Shown here: positions 1-7,792 of the stretch, piece by piece | How the letters are laid out: each line of letters starts with the position of its first letter | Numbering within the stretch: position 1 is the stretch's first letter | Assembly: GCA_045591645.1 (NCBI GenBank) | Contig: JAZNTG010000003.1 | Location: forward strand, 1-41,344 | From: SFWF01 sp045591645 | GTDB taxonomy: Bacteria > Bacillota > Clostridia > Oscillospirales > Acutalibacteraceae | Length of the DNA: 41,344 bases | Direction of reading: 5' to 3' | Made by a program: the position numbers and the translations under genes | The notes under the pieces: generated by a model | What the model was told of the DNA's origin: nothing | The model's input: the letters and a program-made list of their open reading frames with translations, nothing else | Databases searched by the model: none

Positions 1-1776
1 GAAGACGGTGCAGGCGTTAACGAATACATCACCGAAAATTACAGCTTCAGCGGAGCATTCGTTTGGGGCGATACCATTTCAGGTGAGAATACTGACGTAG
101 TATTCAGTGAGCCTGTATTCGTAAAGGGCACACCTAATAAGTATGCTCCCGCATTTAATAGCGTTGTTATCGATGGACAGGAGTATTATTTAAATCCTGA
201 TTATGCACCTGATGATGACGATGACACCAGCTCTGATGACACCAGCTCTGATGACACCAGCTCTGATGACACCAGCTCTGATGACACCAGCTCTGATGAC
301 ACCAGCTCTGATGACACCAGCTCTGACAACACCAGCTCTGACAACACCAGCTCTGACAACACCAGCTCTGATAACACCAGCTCTGACAACACCAGCTCTG
401 ACAACACCAGCTCTGATTCCGGTGATAAGCTCCCCGCTTATGACGGAGAAGCTGAGGATTATTCAGGCTTAGAGATTATGCGTGTACGTATGTCAGTTCT
501 TGCAGGAGCTCTTGAGGTTGGTAAGGATGTAGCTGATACAATCGTATACGGCGAGAGCGGCACAGAAATCTTCAAGGTTGTTGACAGTATTGCTGCTATC
601 ACAAAGATGCCTTCTATTGAAGTGACCAGTAAGAGAACTTCTCCCGATGGTTACACCTATGTTATCTTCAATCATGATCATACCAAGAACAAGGGCGGCA
701 ACGCTGTTATGGTCTATGTAAAGAATCCGTCCGACAAGGAAGTACAGCTCAGAATGTCGTTCAACTTTAAGGGTCAAACCGGCGACATGTATACTGGTTC
801 TATGTTCGGCGGTAACGATTTACGTACCATTCAGATTCTGACTAAGGATCACGAAGAGTGGGAAGATGTCAGCGTTACAAGCTACCTTGGCGCTATTCCT
901 GCAAACTTCGAAGGCTATGTAAAGTATGACTATGAGGATCTATACCTCTCCAAGTTAAACGCATATGCTATCGATGATACCATGGGCCTCTGTGAGACTT
1001 GGATCCTCTTCTACAACTTAGAAGCAGGTCAAAAGATGGTTGTTTCTGCTCCGATCATAGTTGAGGACTTCAGCGAAGAGGTTGTCCACAACAAGGCTTT
1101 TGTAGAAGATGAGACCAAGATTGCAAGAGATCTCTTCACAGCAGAGCCTTACAAGTTAAGCTCTGGCGGCTCTGGAAGCTCTGGCGGTTCTTCTTCTGGT
1201 AACAAGGGCCTCACAAAGGGCGATACAATCACCAAGCTGCCCAAGGCTACAACTGACCTTAAGGCTAAGTTCTCTGATAGAACCAAGCTTTATGAAGGCA
1301 AGGCTACAGTAAGCTGGGATGCAACTTCTGGTGCTTCCAAGTATATTGTACGCGTATTCAAGAACGGTTCAAGCGGAAGCGGCATGTCTTACAACTACAT
1401 TGACGATTATACTGTTACCTCCGGAACAAGCGTAGAGGTATCGGGATTTGCTGAGAATACCCGTTATACTGTAATCGTTTATGCATACGATGCAAGCGGA
1501 TCTGAGATCGCAGTTTATGATTCTATCTCAATATCTACCATCGGTGCAAAGGCTCCCGAATCGTCTGATACTACTTCCTCAACAACTACAAATACTGGTA
1601 GTGACGATAATACTGCTAGTACCGGTAGCGATGTAGCTGATACTGATAACGTATCTGACACAGAAGGCGGCCTCTCTACAGGCGCTCTTATCGCTATCAT
1701 AGCTGGAGCAGTAGTTCTGCTCGCAGGTGCTGCTGTTGCCGTAATTCTTATCATTAAGAAGCGCAAAGCTGCATAA
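1..1776 (+). CDS. Multidomain cell-surface protein, 5' end outside window
   Basis: The frame is open from base 1 to the TAA at 1774-1776 (591 residues visible), so the start lies upstream. Seen in order: the end of a beta-rich domain (about residues 1-70), a low-complexity stretch of 13 DDTSS/DNTSS pentads (about 74-138), a second beta-rich domain (about 200-360) containing IPANFEGYVKYDYEDLY, a Gly/Ser linker, a fibronectin type III-like domain (about 413-515), a Thr/Ser/Asp stalk, one membrane helix (about 561-585) and a KKRKAA tail. There is no LPXTG motif, so anchoring is by the C-terminal helix. The 'IPANFEGYV' pattern resembles carbohydrate-binding-like beta-sandwich domains of gut Firmicutes; glycan binding is an inference. 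The ATG at 478 is internal and not the gene start. Two solute-binding lipoprotein genes follow, which fits a role in substrate capture at the surface. Confidence 0.85.
   Translation, partial: EDGAGVNEYITENYSFSGAFVWGDTISGENTDVVFSEPVFVKGTPNKYAPAFNSVVIDGQEYYLNPDYAPDDDDDTSSDDTSSDDTSSDDTSSDDTSSDDTSSDDTSSDNTSSDNTSSDNTSSDNTSSDNTSSDNTSSDSGDKLPAYDGEAEDYSGLEIMRVRMSVLAGALEVGKDVADTIVYGESGTEIFKVVDSIAAITKMPSIEVTSKRTSPDGYTYVIFNHDHTKNKGGNAVMVYVKNPSDKEVQLRMSFNFKGQTGDMYTGSMFGGNDLRTIQILTKDHEEWEDVSVTSYLGAIPANFEGYVKYDYEDLYLSKLNAYAIDDTMGLCETWILFYNLEAGQKMVVSAPIIVEDFSEEVVHNKAFVEDETKIARDLFTAEPYKLSSGGSGSSGGSSSGNKGLTKGDTITKLPKATTDLKAKFSDRTKLYEGKATVSWDATSGASKYIVRVFKNGSSGSGMSYNYIDDYTVTSGTSVEVSGFAENTRYTVIVYAYDASGSEIAVYDSISISTIGAKAPESSDTTSSTTTNTGSDDNTASTGSDVADTDNVSDTEGGLSTGALIAIIAGAVVLLAGAAVAVILIIKKRKAA
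220..414 (+). repeat. 13 tandem 15-bp repeats inside the surface-protein gene
   Basis: The unit GATGACACCAGCTCT occurs seven times without change, then GACAACACCAGCTCT three times, GATAACACCAGCTCT once and GACAACACCAGCTCT twice. Each unit encodes D-(D/N)-T-S-S, giving a flexible acidic Ser/Thr-rich spacer that could carry O-linked sugars. Because the unit is a multiple of three, gain or loss of copies keeps the reading frame. The block of seven identical copies points to recent expansion by slippage. Confidence 0.95.
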
Positions 1777-1791
1777 TATTTAACTGATTTT

Positions 1792-1821
1792 GGTCCGCTG
1801 TGAAAACAGCGGACCTTTTTT
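1792..1821 (+). terminator. Rho-independent terminator of the surface-protein gene
   Basis: GGTCCGCTG and its complement CAGCGGACC surround a short loop (1792-1815) and are followed directly by a run of T. It lies 15 bases after the stop codon. A sequence-identical copy of this hairpin occurs at 3521-3550. Confidence 0.92.
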
Positions 1822-1970
1822 ATATTATTTAAGTTAAGAATAATTTTAATTTTATATGCCGGACTCTGTAACAACAAAGCTTGTGTATATAAGATCGGCG
1901 CAGCTTAACACGTCGTTAATTAAATTTGTTAAAAATCACTAAAATATATATAAAAAGTGAAATACTAATA

Positions 1971-1998
1971 TTGATTTTATGCAATATTATGGTATAAT
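1971..1998 (+). promoter_or_regulatory. Sigma-A-type promoter of first solute-binding gene
   Basis: TTGATT at 1971-1976 and TATAAT at 1993-1998 are separated by 16 bases, and the -10 is preceded by TGG. The same elements recur exactly 1729 bases downstream ahead of the paralogous gene. An AAGGAG ribosome site at 2028-2033 sits 9 bases before the ATG at 2043. Confidence 0.8.
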
Positions 1999-2042
1999 TA
2001 ACCTGTAATTAATTTTACAATTAAAAAAAGGAGTTGTATGTT

Positions 2043-3431
2043 ATGAAATCATTAAAACGCATTCTTTCCCTTTTGATGGCAATCGCTTTGATTCTATCAC
2101 TTGCGGCATGCGGCGACGATGCAACATCAAGTGATCCTGCAGCAGCAAGCAAGCCGTCTACAGGCACAGCTGGCACTGTCTATATCGACACCACAACTCT
2201 TGAACAAAAGCAGACCGACTTTTTCAAAAATCTTCAGGGCACAAAGCTAAGAGTTGCTGACGATGTCGAGCTGCTGGATTGGGAAAGAGACTTCTATGAT
2301 CAGCTTGCGAATGAAACAGGCATGACCATAGAAATCGAACCCTTAAGCGGCGCAAACGAGCTTGCTACCAAGATCAGCCAGGCAGTTGCTTCAGGCGACA
2401 AGAGAAACTACTTCGACGTAGGTATCTGCGCAAACTCTACCTTATTGCAATATGTTTACGGTAATATGGTAAGACCTTTGGATGATTATATTTATTATGA
2501 TGATCCTGTATGGAAGTATTCTGATACATCTGATGTTAACTGCTTAGATCTTTACAAGTTCGACGGACACTATTGGGGCGCTCCTTCTCATACATTTCAT
2601 GAGACCTACATTTTCTACAATAAGACATATTTTGAGGAAGTTAAGGCTCCCGATCCGTACACCGAATATTATCTGAAGGATAACTGGACCTTCGAGACCT
2701 TCCGTGATACCTGTGAGGCTGTTACCAAGAAGAACGAAGATGGTACTACAGATGTTTACGCTTGGGCTACTTGGGACACATTAGTATGGCCTTCAGCTGC
2801 AGGCGGCAATCTCGTTCAGATAGACGAGAATGGCGAATGGCAGATCAAGGTTGATTCTCCCGAGTGCTTAGCAGGCTTGGATCTGATTTATGATTCTGCT
2901 AATAACGGCTGGACAAATGTTAACGACAACGGTTTTGTTAGTTTTGTCAACAGAAAGTGCGCTATGATCTTGGGCAAGCCTGACTCAGCAATGGGCTCTG
3001 CTACCAACGCACGTGCCAGAATGACTGACGAGATCGGTTGCATTCCCCTGCCCAAGAGGGATAAGAATCAGGAAAAGTACATAGCTCCGATGTCCGTTTC
3101 GGGTTACTTTATTGCTAATTGCACACAGAATGAGGTTGGTGCTGCTGCATACATCTACTACCACAGAGTTGGTGAGCAGCGCAGAGACACAACTCCTTAC
3201 GGTCTGGAACGAAATAGGAAATACCTCACTGAGCAGGATCTTCAGATGAGAGCAGATTATATTGCTAAATGTGAGTTTGCTGTTCCCTACATTGACGGCC
3301 TTGTTGGTTGGTACAACGGCTCTCGCGACACCTTCCGCAACATTATGGCTGTTGATAAGGTTAAACCTGCAACCGCAGTTGATTCCTTTAAGGGACTTAT
3401 TAGCGACTGTCTTAGAAATACTGTAGGTTAA
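2043..3431 (+). CDS. Lipoprotein, ABC-transporter solute-binding protein family 1 (copy 1)
   Basis: This is a predicted lipid-anchored substrate receptor for an ABC importer, likely for sugars or oligosaccharides. The 462-residue protein opens with a lipoprotein signal (KSLKR, hydrophobic core, lipobox LAAC with Cys23) and has the size and periplasmic-binding-protein pattern of the family (LATKISQAVASGDKRNYFDV, then a Trp-rich centre). The ATG at 2043 is chosen over the in-frame TTG at 2034 because AAGGAG ends right against that TTG. It has its own promoter, and no permease or ATPase genes are adjacent, so it probably feeds a transporter encoded elsewhere. A close paralogue follows. The substrate is unknown. 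Confidence 0.88.
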   Translation: MKSLKRILSLLMAIALILSLAACGDDATSSDPAAASKPSTGTAGTVYIDTTTLEQKQTDFFKNLQGTKLRVADDVELLDWERDFYDQLANETGMTIEIEPLSGANELATKISQAVASGDKRNYFDVGICANSTLLQYVYGNMVRPLDDYIYYDDPVWKYSDTSDVNCLDLYKFDGHYWGAPSHTFHETYIFYNKTYFEEVKAPDPYTEYYLKDNWTFETFRDTCEAVTKKNEDGTTDVYAWATWDTLVWPSAAGGNLVQIDENGEWQIKVDSPECLAGLDLIYDSANNGWTNVNDNGFVSFVNRKCAMILGKPDSAMGSATNARARMTDEIGCIPLPKRDKNQEKYIAPMSVSGYFIANCTQNEVGAAAYIYYHRVGEQRRDTTPYGLERNRKYLTEQDLQMRADYIAKCEFAVPYIDGLVGWYNGSRDTFRNIMAVDKVKPATAVDSFKGLISDCLRNTVG

Positions 3432-3520
3432 TAATACCTGATATTATTTGATAAGGGCCTTCCGTAAGAAAGATCCTTATCTAATATCGGCATAAGGTTG
3501 CATAATATTTAACTGATTTT

Positions 3521-3550
3521 GGTCCGCTGTGAAAACAGCGGACCTTTTTT
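3521..3550 (+). terminator. Terminator, duplicated copy
   Basis: Identical in stem and loop to the one at 1792-1815, followed by a T run. Here it ends transcripts of the first solute-binding gene, which lost or never had a good terminator of its own. Confidence 0.9.
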
Positions 3551-3699
3551 ATATTATGATATTTAGGAATAATTAAAACTTTATATGCATGAAGCTGTAA
3601 CAATATAGCTTGCTACAAAATACTAAAACAGCTTATCTCATTGTCAAACATTGTTGTAAGAAATTACTTAATAGTGCATAAAAATGCGTAATATTAATA

Positions 3700-3727
3700 T
3701 TGATTTTTTGCAATATTGTGGTATAAT
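3700..3727 (+). promoter_or_regulatory. Sigma-A-type promoter of second solute-binding gene
   Basis: TTGATT at 3700-3705 and TATAAT at 3722-3727 with a 16-base spacer. It is the duplicate of the promoter at 1971-1998, with a few substitutions between the elements. AAGGAG lies at 3757-3762. Confidence 0.8.
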
Positions 3728-3771
3728 TAGCACGTAATGTATTTTACAATTTAAAAAAGGAGTTGTATGTT

Positions 3772-5154
3772 ATGAAATCATTAAAACGCATTCTTTCCCT
3801 CTTGATGGCAATCGCTCTGATTCTGTCACTTGCGGCATGCGGCGGTGATGATGCAACATCAAGTAACGCATCAAGCAAGCCGTCTACAGGTACACCGGGA
3901 ACTGACTACATCGATATGTCAACACTCGAAAAAAAGCAGACTGACCTTTTTAAAGATCTTCAGGGCACAAAGCTGAGAGTTGCTGACGATATTGAGCTGC
4001 AGGATTGGGAAAGAGATTTCTATGATCAGCTTGAAAACGAAACAGGCATGACTGTAGAAATCGAACCCTTAAGCTCAAACGAGCTTGCTACCAAGATCAG
4101 CCAGGCAGTTGCTTCTGGCGACAAGAGAAACTACTTCGACGTAGGTATCTGCGCAAACTCTACCTTATTACAGTATGTTTACGGTAATATGGTAAAGCCT
4201 ATGGATGATTATATTTATTATGATGATCCTGTATGGAAGTATGCTGAAGGTTCCGATCTTAACAGCTTAGATCTTTACAAGTTCGACGGACACTATTGGG
4301 CTGCTCCTTCTCACGGATATCATGAGACCTTCATTTACTACAATAAGACTTATTTTGAAGAAGTTCAGGCTCCCGATCCGTACACCGAGTACTATCTGAA
4401 GGACAACTGGACCTTCGAGACCTTCCGTGATACCTGTGAGGCTGTTACCAAGAAGAACGAAGACGGTACTACAGATGTTTATGCTTGGGCTTCCTGGGAC
4501 ACATTAGTATGGCCTTCAGCTTCAGGCGGCGATATCATTCAGCTTGACGAGAATGGCGAATGGCAGATCAAGGTTGATTCTCCCGAGTGTCTGGCAGGCT
4601 TGGATCTGATTTATGATTCTGCTAATAACGGCTGGACAAATGTTAACGACAACGGTTTTGTTAGTTTTGTTAACAGAAAGTGCGCTATGATCCTGGGCAA
4701 GCCTTCGACAGCAATGGGCTCTGCTACCAACGCACGTGCCAGAATGACTGACGAGATCGGTTGCATTCCCCTACCCAAGAGGGATAAGAATCAGGAAAAG
4801 TACATAGCTCCTATGTCCGTTTCTGGTTACTTTATTGCTAATTGCGCGCAGAATCCTACCGGTGCTGCAGCATACATCTACTACCACAGAGTTGGTGAGC
4901 AGCGCAGAGACGCATCTCCTTACGGTCTAGAAAATGTTAAGAAGTGGTTCAATGAGCAGGATCTTGAGATGAGAAAAGATTATATTGCTAACTGCGATAT
5001 TTCTGTTCCTTACATTGACGGTCTTGTTGGTTGGTACAACGGCTCTCGCGACACCTTCCGCAACATTATGGCTGTTGATAAGGTTAAGCCTGCAACCGCA
5101 GTTGATTCCTTTAAGGGACTTATTAGCGACTGTCTTAGAAATACTGTAGGTTAA
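3772..5154 (+). CDS. Lipoprotein, ABC-transporter solute-binding protein family 1 (copy 2)
   Basis: This is the paralogue of the gene at 2043, 460 residues, with the same lipobox (LAAC, Cys23). The N-terminus and the last ~45 residues are nearly identical between copies. Differences cluster after the signal peptide (Ser/Thr-rich spacer), at KYAEGSDLNSLD, SHGYHETFIYY, ASGGDIIQL and GLENVKKWFNEQDLEMRKDY. Those central patches lie where family members contact ligand, so a shift in substrate is possible, but this is inference. The ATG at 3772 is preferred to the TTG at 3763 because AAGGAG ends at 3762. No transporter membrane genes are nearby. Confidence 0.88.
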   Translation: MKSLKRILSLLMAIALILSLAACGGDDATSSNASSKPSTGTPGTDYIDMSTLEKKQTDLFKDLQGTKLRVADDIELQDWERDFYDQLENETGMTVEIEPLSSNELATKISQAVASGDKRNYFDVGICANSTLLQYVYGNMVKPMDDYIYYDDPVWKYAEGSDLNSLDLYKFDGHYWAAPSHGYHETFIYYNKTYFEEVQAPDPYTEYYLKDNWTFETFRDTCEAVTKKNEDGTTDVYAWASWDTLVWPSASGGDIIQLDENGEWQIKVDSPECLAGLDLIYDSANNGWTNVNDNGFVSFVNRKCAMILGKPSTAMGSATNARARMTDEIGCIPLPKRDKNQEKYIAPMSVSGYFIANCAQNPTGAAAYIYYHRVGEQRRDASPYGLENVKKWFNEQDLEMRKDYIANCDISVPYIDGLVGWYNGSRDTFRNIMAVDKVKPATAVDSFKGLISDCLRNTVG

Positions 5155-5167
5155 TAATACCTGATAT

Positions 5168-5198
5168 AAGGACCTTCCTCATGGAAGGTCCTTTTTCT
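5168..5198 (+). terminator. Terminator of second solute-binding gene
   Basis: AAGGACCTTCC and GGAAGGTCCTT (5168-5193) form an 11-bp stem with a 4-base loop followed by T-rich sequence. It converges with the minus-strand terminator at 5274-5308. The bases between hold nothing recognisable. Confidence 0.9.
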
Positions 5199-5273
5199 TT
5201 GTACTTGTCGCTCTAAGTACCTGTACAGCTTTTAGTAGTTATATTAAACGAGGCAATATTGAGGGCTCTATGA

Positions 5274-5308
5274 TAAAAAAAGCTGCCCAAGCGTTCATAC
5301 GCTTGGGC
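5274..5308 (-). terminator. Terminator of the AI-2E-type transporter gene
   Basis: Read on the minus strand, GCCCAAGCG-TATGAA-CGCTTGGGC is followed by a run of seven T. Confidence 0.9.
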
Positions 5309-5320
5309 AAAGTGTAACCG

Positions 5321-6448
5321 TCATTTTGTAATATTATCCGCTGCACTTTCTCTTTTGTGAACGTCTTCCTTGATAAGTAGGTACAGAGTAGCGGTAAGCG
5401 GCACGCCTATCATCATACCGAAAATTCCCATTATTCCTCCGAATACTGTTACTGCGGCAAGCACCCATATTCCAGGAAGCCCCACAGAGGATCCCACAAC
5501 TCTGGGATAAATAATATTTCCCTCGATCTGCTGAAGTATTAGCAGGAATATCAGAAAAACTAGTGACTGAGTTGGTGAAACGGTCAGTATCATCAACCCT
5601 CCGATTGCTGCACCGATGTATGCACCGGCGATTGGTATCAGGGCAGTAAATGCAATTAGCGGGCCTATCATAGTTGCGTAAGGCAGACGCAATATCAGCA
5701 TTCCGAGAGTGCAAAGTCCGCCTAGAATTACAGCTTCTATACATTGCCCAACGATATATTTGTGAAAGCATTTATTGAGGATTTTGACAGTATATGAAGC
5801 TTTTTCTCTCCAAAATAATGGTAAATAATTTGTCATAACTCTGCTTATCTGAACAGCGAGTTTATCCTTGCTGACCAGCAGATAGATTGCAAACATTATA
5901 CTCAATACTGTATTTATCACAGCAGAAAATACTGAAGACACAGTATTTACAACAATATTCATAATATTGCCTATGCCGTTGGTGAGCACATCAAAGAACT
6001 GATTAACAATTGAGCTCCAATTGATTGATTGCAATTGGGCTATAACATTTTTAGAAACAAAGTTAGAGCTATCCAGCATATCGATGGTTGTAGTAATTGC
6101 ATTTGGCAGCTCCTTTAGTATTAACGAAATCGCCGAAATGATCTGCGGTAAAACGAGACCGATAATGAGCGTTACAAGCGTTATCACAGTTATAAACGAA
6201 ATTGTGATGCAGATTGGACGTCTAACCTTGAGTATAAATGACGATTTTGCTTTGGAAAAGAAATGCCGCTCATAAAAATTTAGCATTATATTAATGATAT
6301 AGGCAACTGCGGCACCTATTATAAGCGGTACGGTTGCATTTATCAGCGCACCCAAAAACATCGATACACTTGACCAATAATAAATGCATAGGTAAAGCAA
6401 AAAAATGCTGATCCCTACTTTAAAACAGGTTTTCCATTCTAGCTTCAT
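5321..6448 (-). CDS. AI-2E family transporter (PerM/YtvI-type membrane protein)
   Basis: A 375-residue integral membrane protein with hydrophobic segments near residues 10-25, 30-53, 75-105, about 165-195, and a C-terminal group between about 235 and 360 that includes a PRVVGSSVGLPG-like loop. This arrangement, with a central soluble stretch and GLPGIWVLAAVTVFGG near the end, is typical of the AI-2E/PerM family (DUF20). Members range from autoinducer exporters to Na+/H+ antiporter-like proteins and sporulation-associated YtvI; the substrate here cannot be told from sequence. GGAG lies 6 bases before the ATG. A bidirectional hairpin separates it from the upstream CNNM gene, so it may have its own promoter. 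Confidence 0.87.
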   Translation of the reverse strand: MKLEWKTCFKVGISIFLLYLCIYYWSSVSMFLGALINATVPLIIGAAVAYIINIMLNFYERHFFSKAKSSFILKVRRPICITISFITVITLVTLIIGLVLPQIISAISLILKELPNAITTTIDMLDSSNFVSKNVIAQLQSINWSSIVNQFFDVLTNGIGNIMNIVVNTVSSVFSAVINTVLSIMFAIYLLVSKDKLAVQISRVMTNYLPLFWREKASYTVKILNKCFHKYIVGQCIEAVILGGLCTLGMLILRLPYATMIGPLIAFTALIPIAGAYIGAAIGGLMILTVSPTQSLVFLIFLLILQQIEGNIIYPRVVGSSVGLPGIWVLAAVTVFGGIMGIFGMMIGVPLTATLYLLIKEDVHKRESAADNITK

Positions 6449-6475
6449 AGTAATCTCCTTTCAAAAAGGTGAATT

Positions 6476-6503
6476 AAAAAGCCATCAGTGAGATGGCTTT
6501 TTT
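6476..6503 (-). terminator. Terminator between CNNM gene and AI-2E transporter gene
   Basis: AAAAAGCCATC-TCACT-GATGGCTTTTT on the minus strand, with A and T runs on both sides, so it can act in both directions. It lies directly after the stop of the 6506-7792 gene. Confidence 0.85.
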
Positions 6504-6505
6504 CT

Positions 6506-7792
6506 TTAATCCTCGTCCTCTTCATCCTCGTCTTCGATCTCATGCACAACAGCCGAAAGCTTTGTTATGCGTCGCTCTTCGATAGACTTGATAGTAACAG
6601 TTATGTTTTTAAAATCAAAAGAAGCGTCCTCTTCGGGGAAGCCCTCGAGCATTTCTATAGCCCATCCGCCGACCGTGGTATATTCGCTTTCAAAATCGCC
6701 TGCGTCAATATCAATGGCATCAAAGAAATCGAATATATTCATATCGCCTTCAACGGTATAAACGTCCTCTGCAATCTCTAAAATATCGTGCTCGGCTTCT
6801 TCGTCCTCGTCCCATATCTCACCGACAAGCTCTTCAAGTATATCCTCCATCGATACGATTCCCGCGGTACCGCCGAACTCATCGAGAACGACCATTATAT
6901 GAGTGCGTTCTTCTCTCAGTATATCGAGCGCATCGGGGAGCTTGACAGTCATATGAATGAAATAAGGCTCGACCAGCATACTGCGAAGATCAATGTCAGC
7001 CTTATTGGTGGTGATCATCTTCTTATAGAGCTTCTGAACTACCAGTATACCTATTATATTATCGATGCTGTTCTCGTATATCGGTATTCTTGAAAAGTTG
7101 TTTGCGGCAGCAGCCTCAAGCACGGCATCGATACCGTCCTCAATATCAACTGCGACCATATCAACTCTCGGCACCATTATTTCCTTAACATAGGTTTCAT
7201 TAAAATCAATAGCTGACTGTAAAAGCTCACTTCTGTCCTCGCCCATACCGCCTTCCTCTTCACTTGTTTCGATTATGGAAGCAAGCTCATCTGTGGTAAC
7301 GGCGGGAGTTTCCGCCTCCTTAAAGGGGAGTGTAACCAGCTTGATAAGCTGATTTGCTATCCACGCAAGAGGGGAGAAAAGTATAACAATTCCATAAAGA
7401 GGTATCGAGAAAAGATATGCAATTCCTTCACCTCTGGAAGAAGCTATGGATTTCGGACCGAGCTCGCCGAAAATAAGGAGTACTACGGTCACAACAAGAG
7501 TTGTAACGGTAGCGGCAACGTTCTCGGACAATACTCCTGTAAAGAGATTGATCACAAGAGAGGTTGCAATAACGGTAAGAACGTTGTTTGCAATATTATT
7601 TGCCACAAGGATGGTTGTTATTGCAAAGTTATAGTTATCCTTGATCTTATAAGCCAGACGGTGGAAAAGCCGTCCGTTTTCTGCCTTTTTTGCAAGTCTT
7701 GACTCATTAGCCATATTGTAGGCTATTTCGGAAGCTGAAAAGAAAGCCGCAAAAAGCAGACAGACGATCAGCATAATTATCTGCACAGTCAT
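6506..7792 (-). CDS. CNNM/CorC (HlyC/TlyC) family membrane protein, copy 2
   Basis: A 428-residue protein with an N-terminal CNNM/DUF21 membrane domain (about 1-170, starting LIVCLLFAAFFSASEIAYN), a paired CBS domain region (about 205-330, including VPRVDMVAVD and VLDEFGGTAGIVSMEDILEE) and a CorC_HlyC domain at the C-terminus. It ends in an acidic tail rich in E and D. The family is old-named 'hemolysin', but characterised members handle Mg2+/Co2+ efflux; magnesium export is the likeliest role. Its ATG overlaps the upstream stop in ATGA (7789-7792), so it is translationally coupled to the neighbouring paralogue and the two probably form a heteromeric pair. Confidence 0.92.
   Translation of the reverse strand: MTVQIIMLIVCLLFAAFFSASEIAYNMANESRLAKKAENGRLFHRLAYKIKDNYNFAITTILVANNIANNVLTVIATSLVINLFTGVLSENVAATVTTLVVTVVLLIFGELGPKSIASSRGEGIAYLFSIPLYGIVILFSPLAWIANQLIKLVTLPFKEAETPAVTTDELASIIETSEEEGGMGEDRSELLQSAIDFNETYVKEIMVPRVDMVAVDIEDGIDAVLEAAAANNFSRIPIYENSIDNIIGILVVQKLYKKMITTNKADIDLRSMLVEPYFIHMTVKLPDALDILREERTHIMVVLDEFGGTAGIVSMEDILEELVGEIWDEDEEAEHDILEIAEDVYTVEGDMNIFDFFDAIDIDAGDFESEYTTVGGWAIEMLEGFPEEDASFDFKNITVTIKSIEERRITKLSAVVHEIEDEDEEDED

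Larger units (their letters stand above)
3500..3771 (+). repeat. Duplicated intergenic segment (copy of 1771-2042)
   Basis: GCATAATATTTAACTGATTT at 3500 onward repeats the last codon, stop codon and downstream bases of the surface-protein gene at 1771 onward. The terminator, -35, -10, ribosome site and ATG all recur at a constant offset of 1729 bases. The segment therefore arose by tandem duplication together with the following gene. The middle part has diverged by substitutions. The 331-base gap 3432-3762 holds only this copy and a degenerate hairpin (about 3450-3482) without a T run. Confidence 0.9.

Noticed and set aside
220..414. CRISPR array
   Set aside because: Units are contiguous with no spacers and lie inside a coding frame.
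201..472. Open frames on both strands made of MTPAL or LSELV repeats
   Set aside because: They are out-of-frame readings of the 15-bp repeat. The real frame continues the surface protein on both sides.
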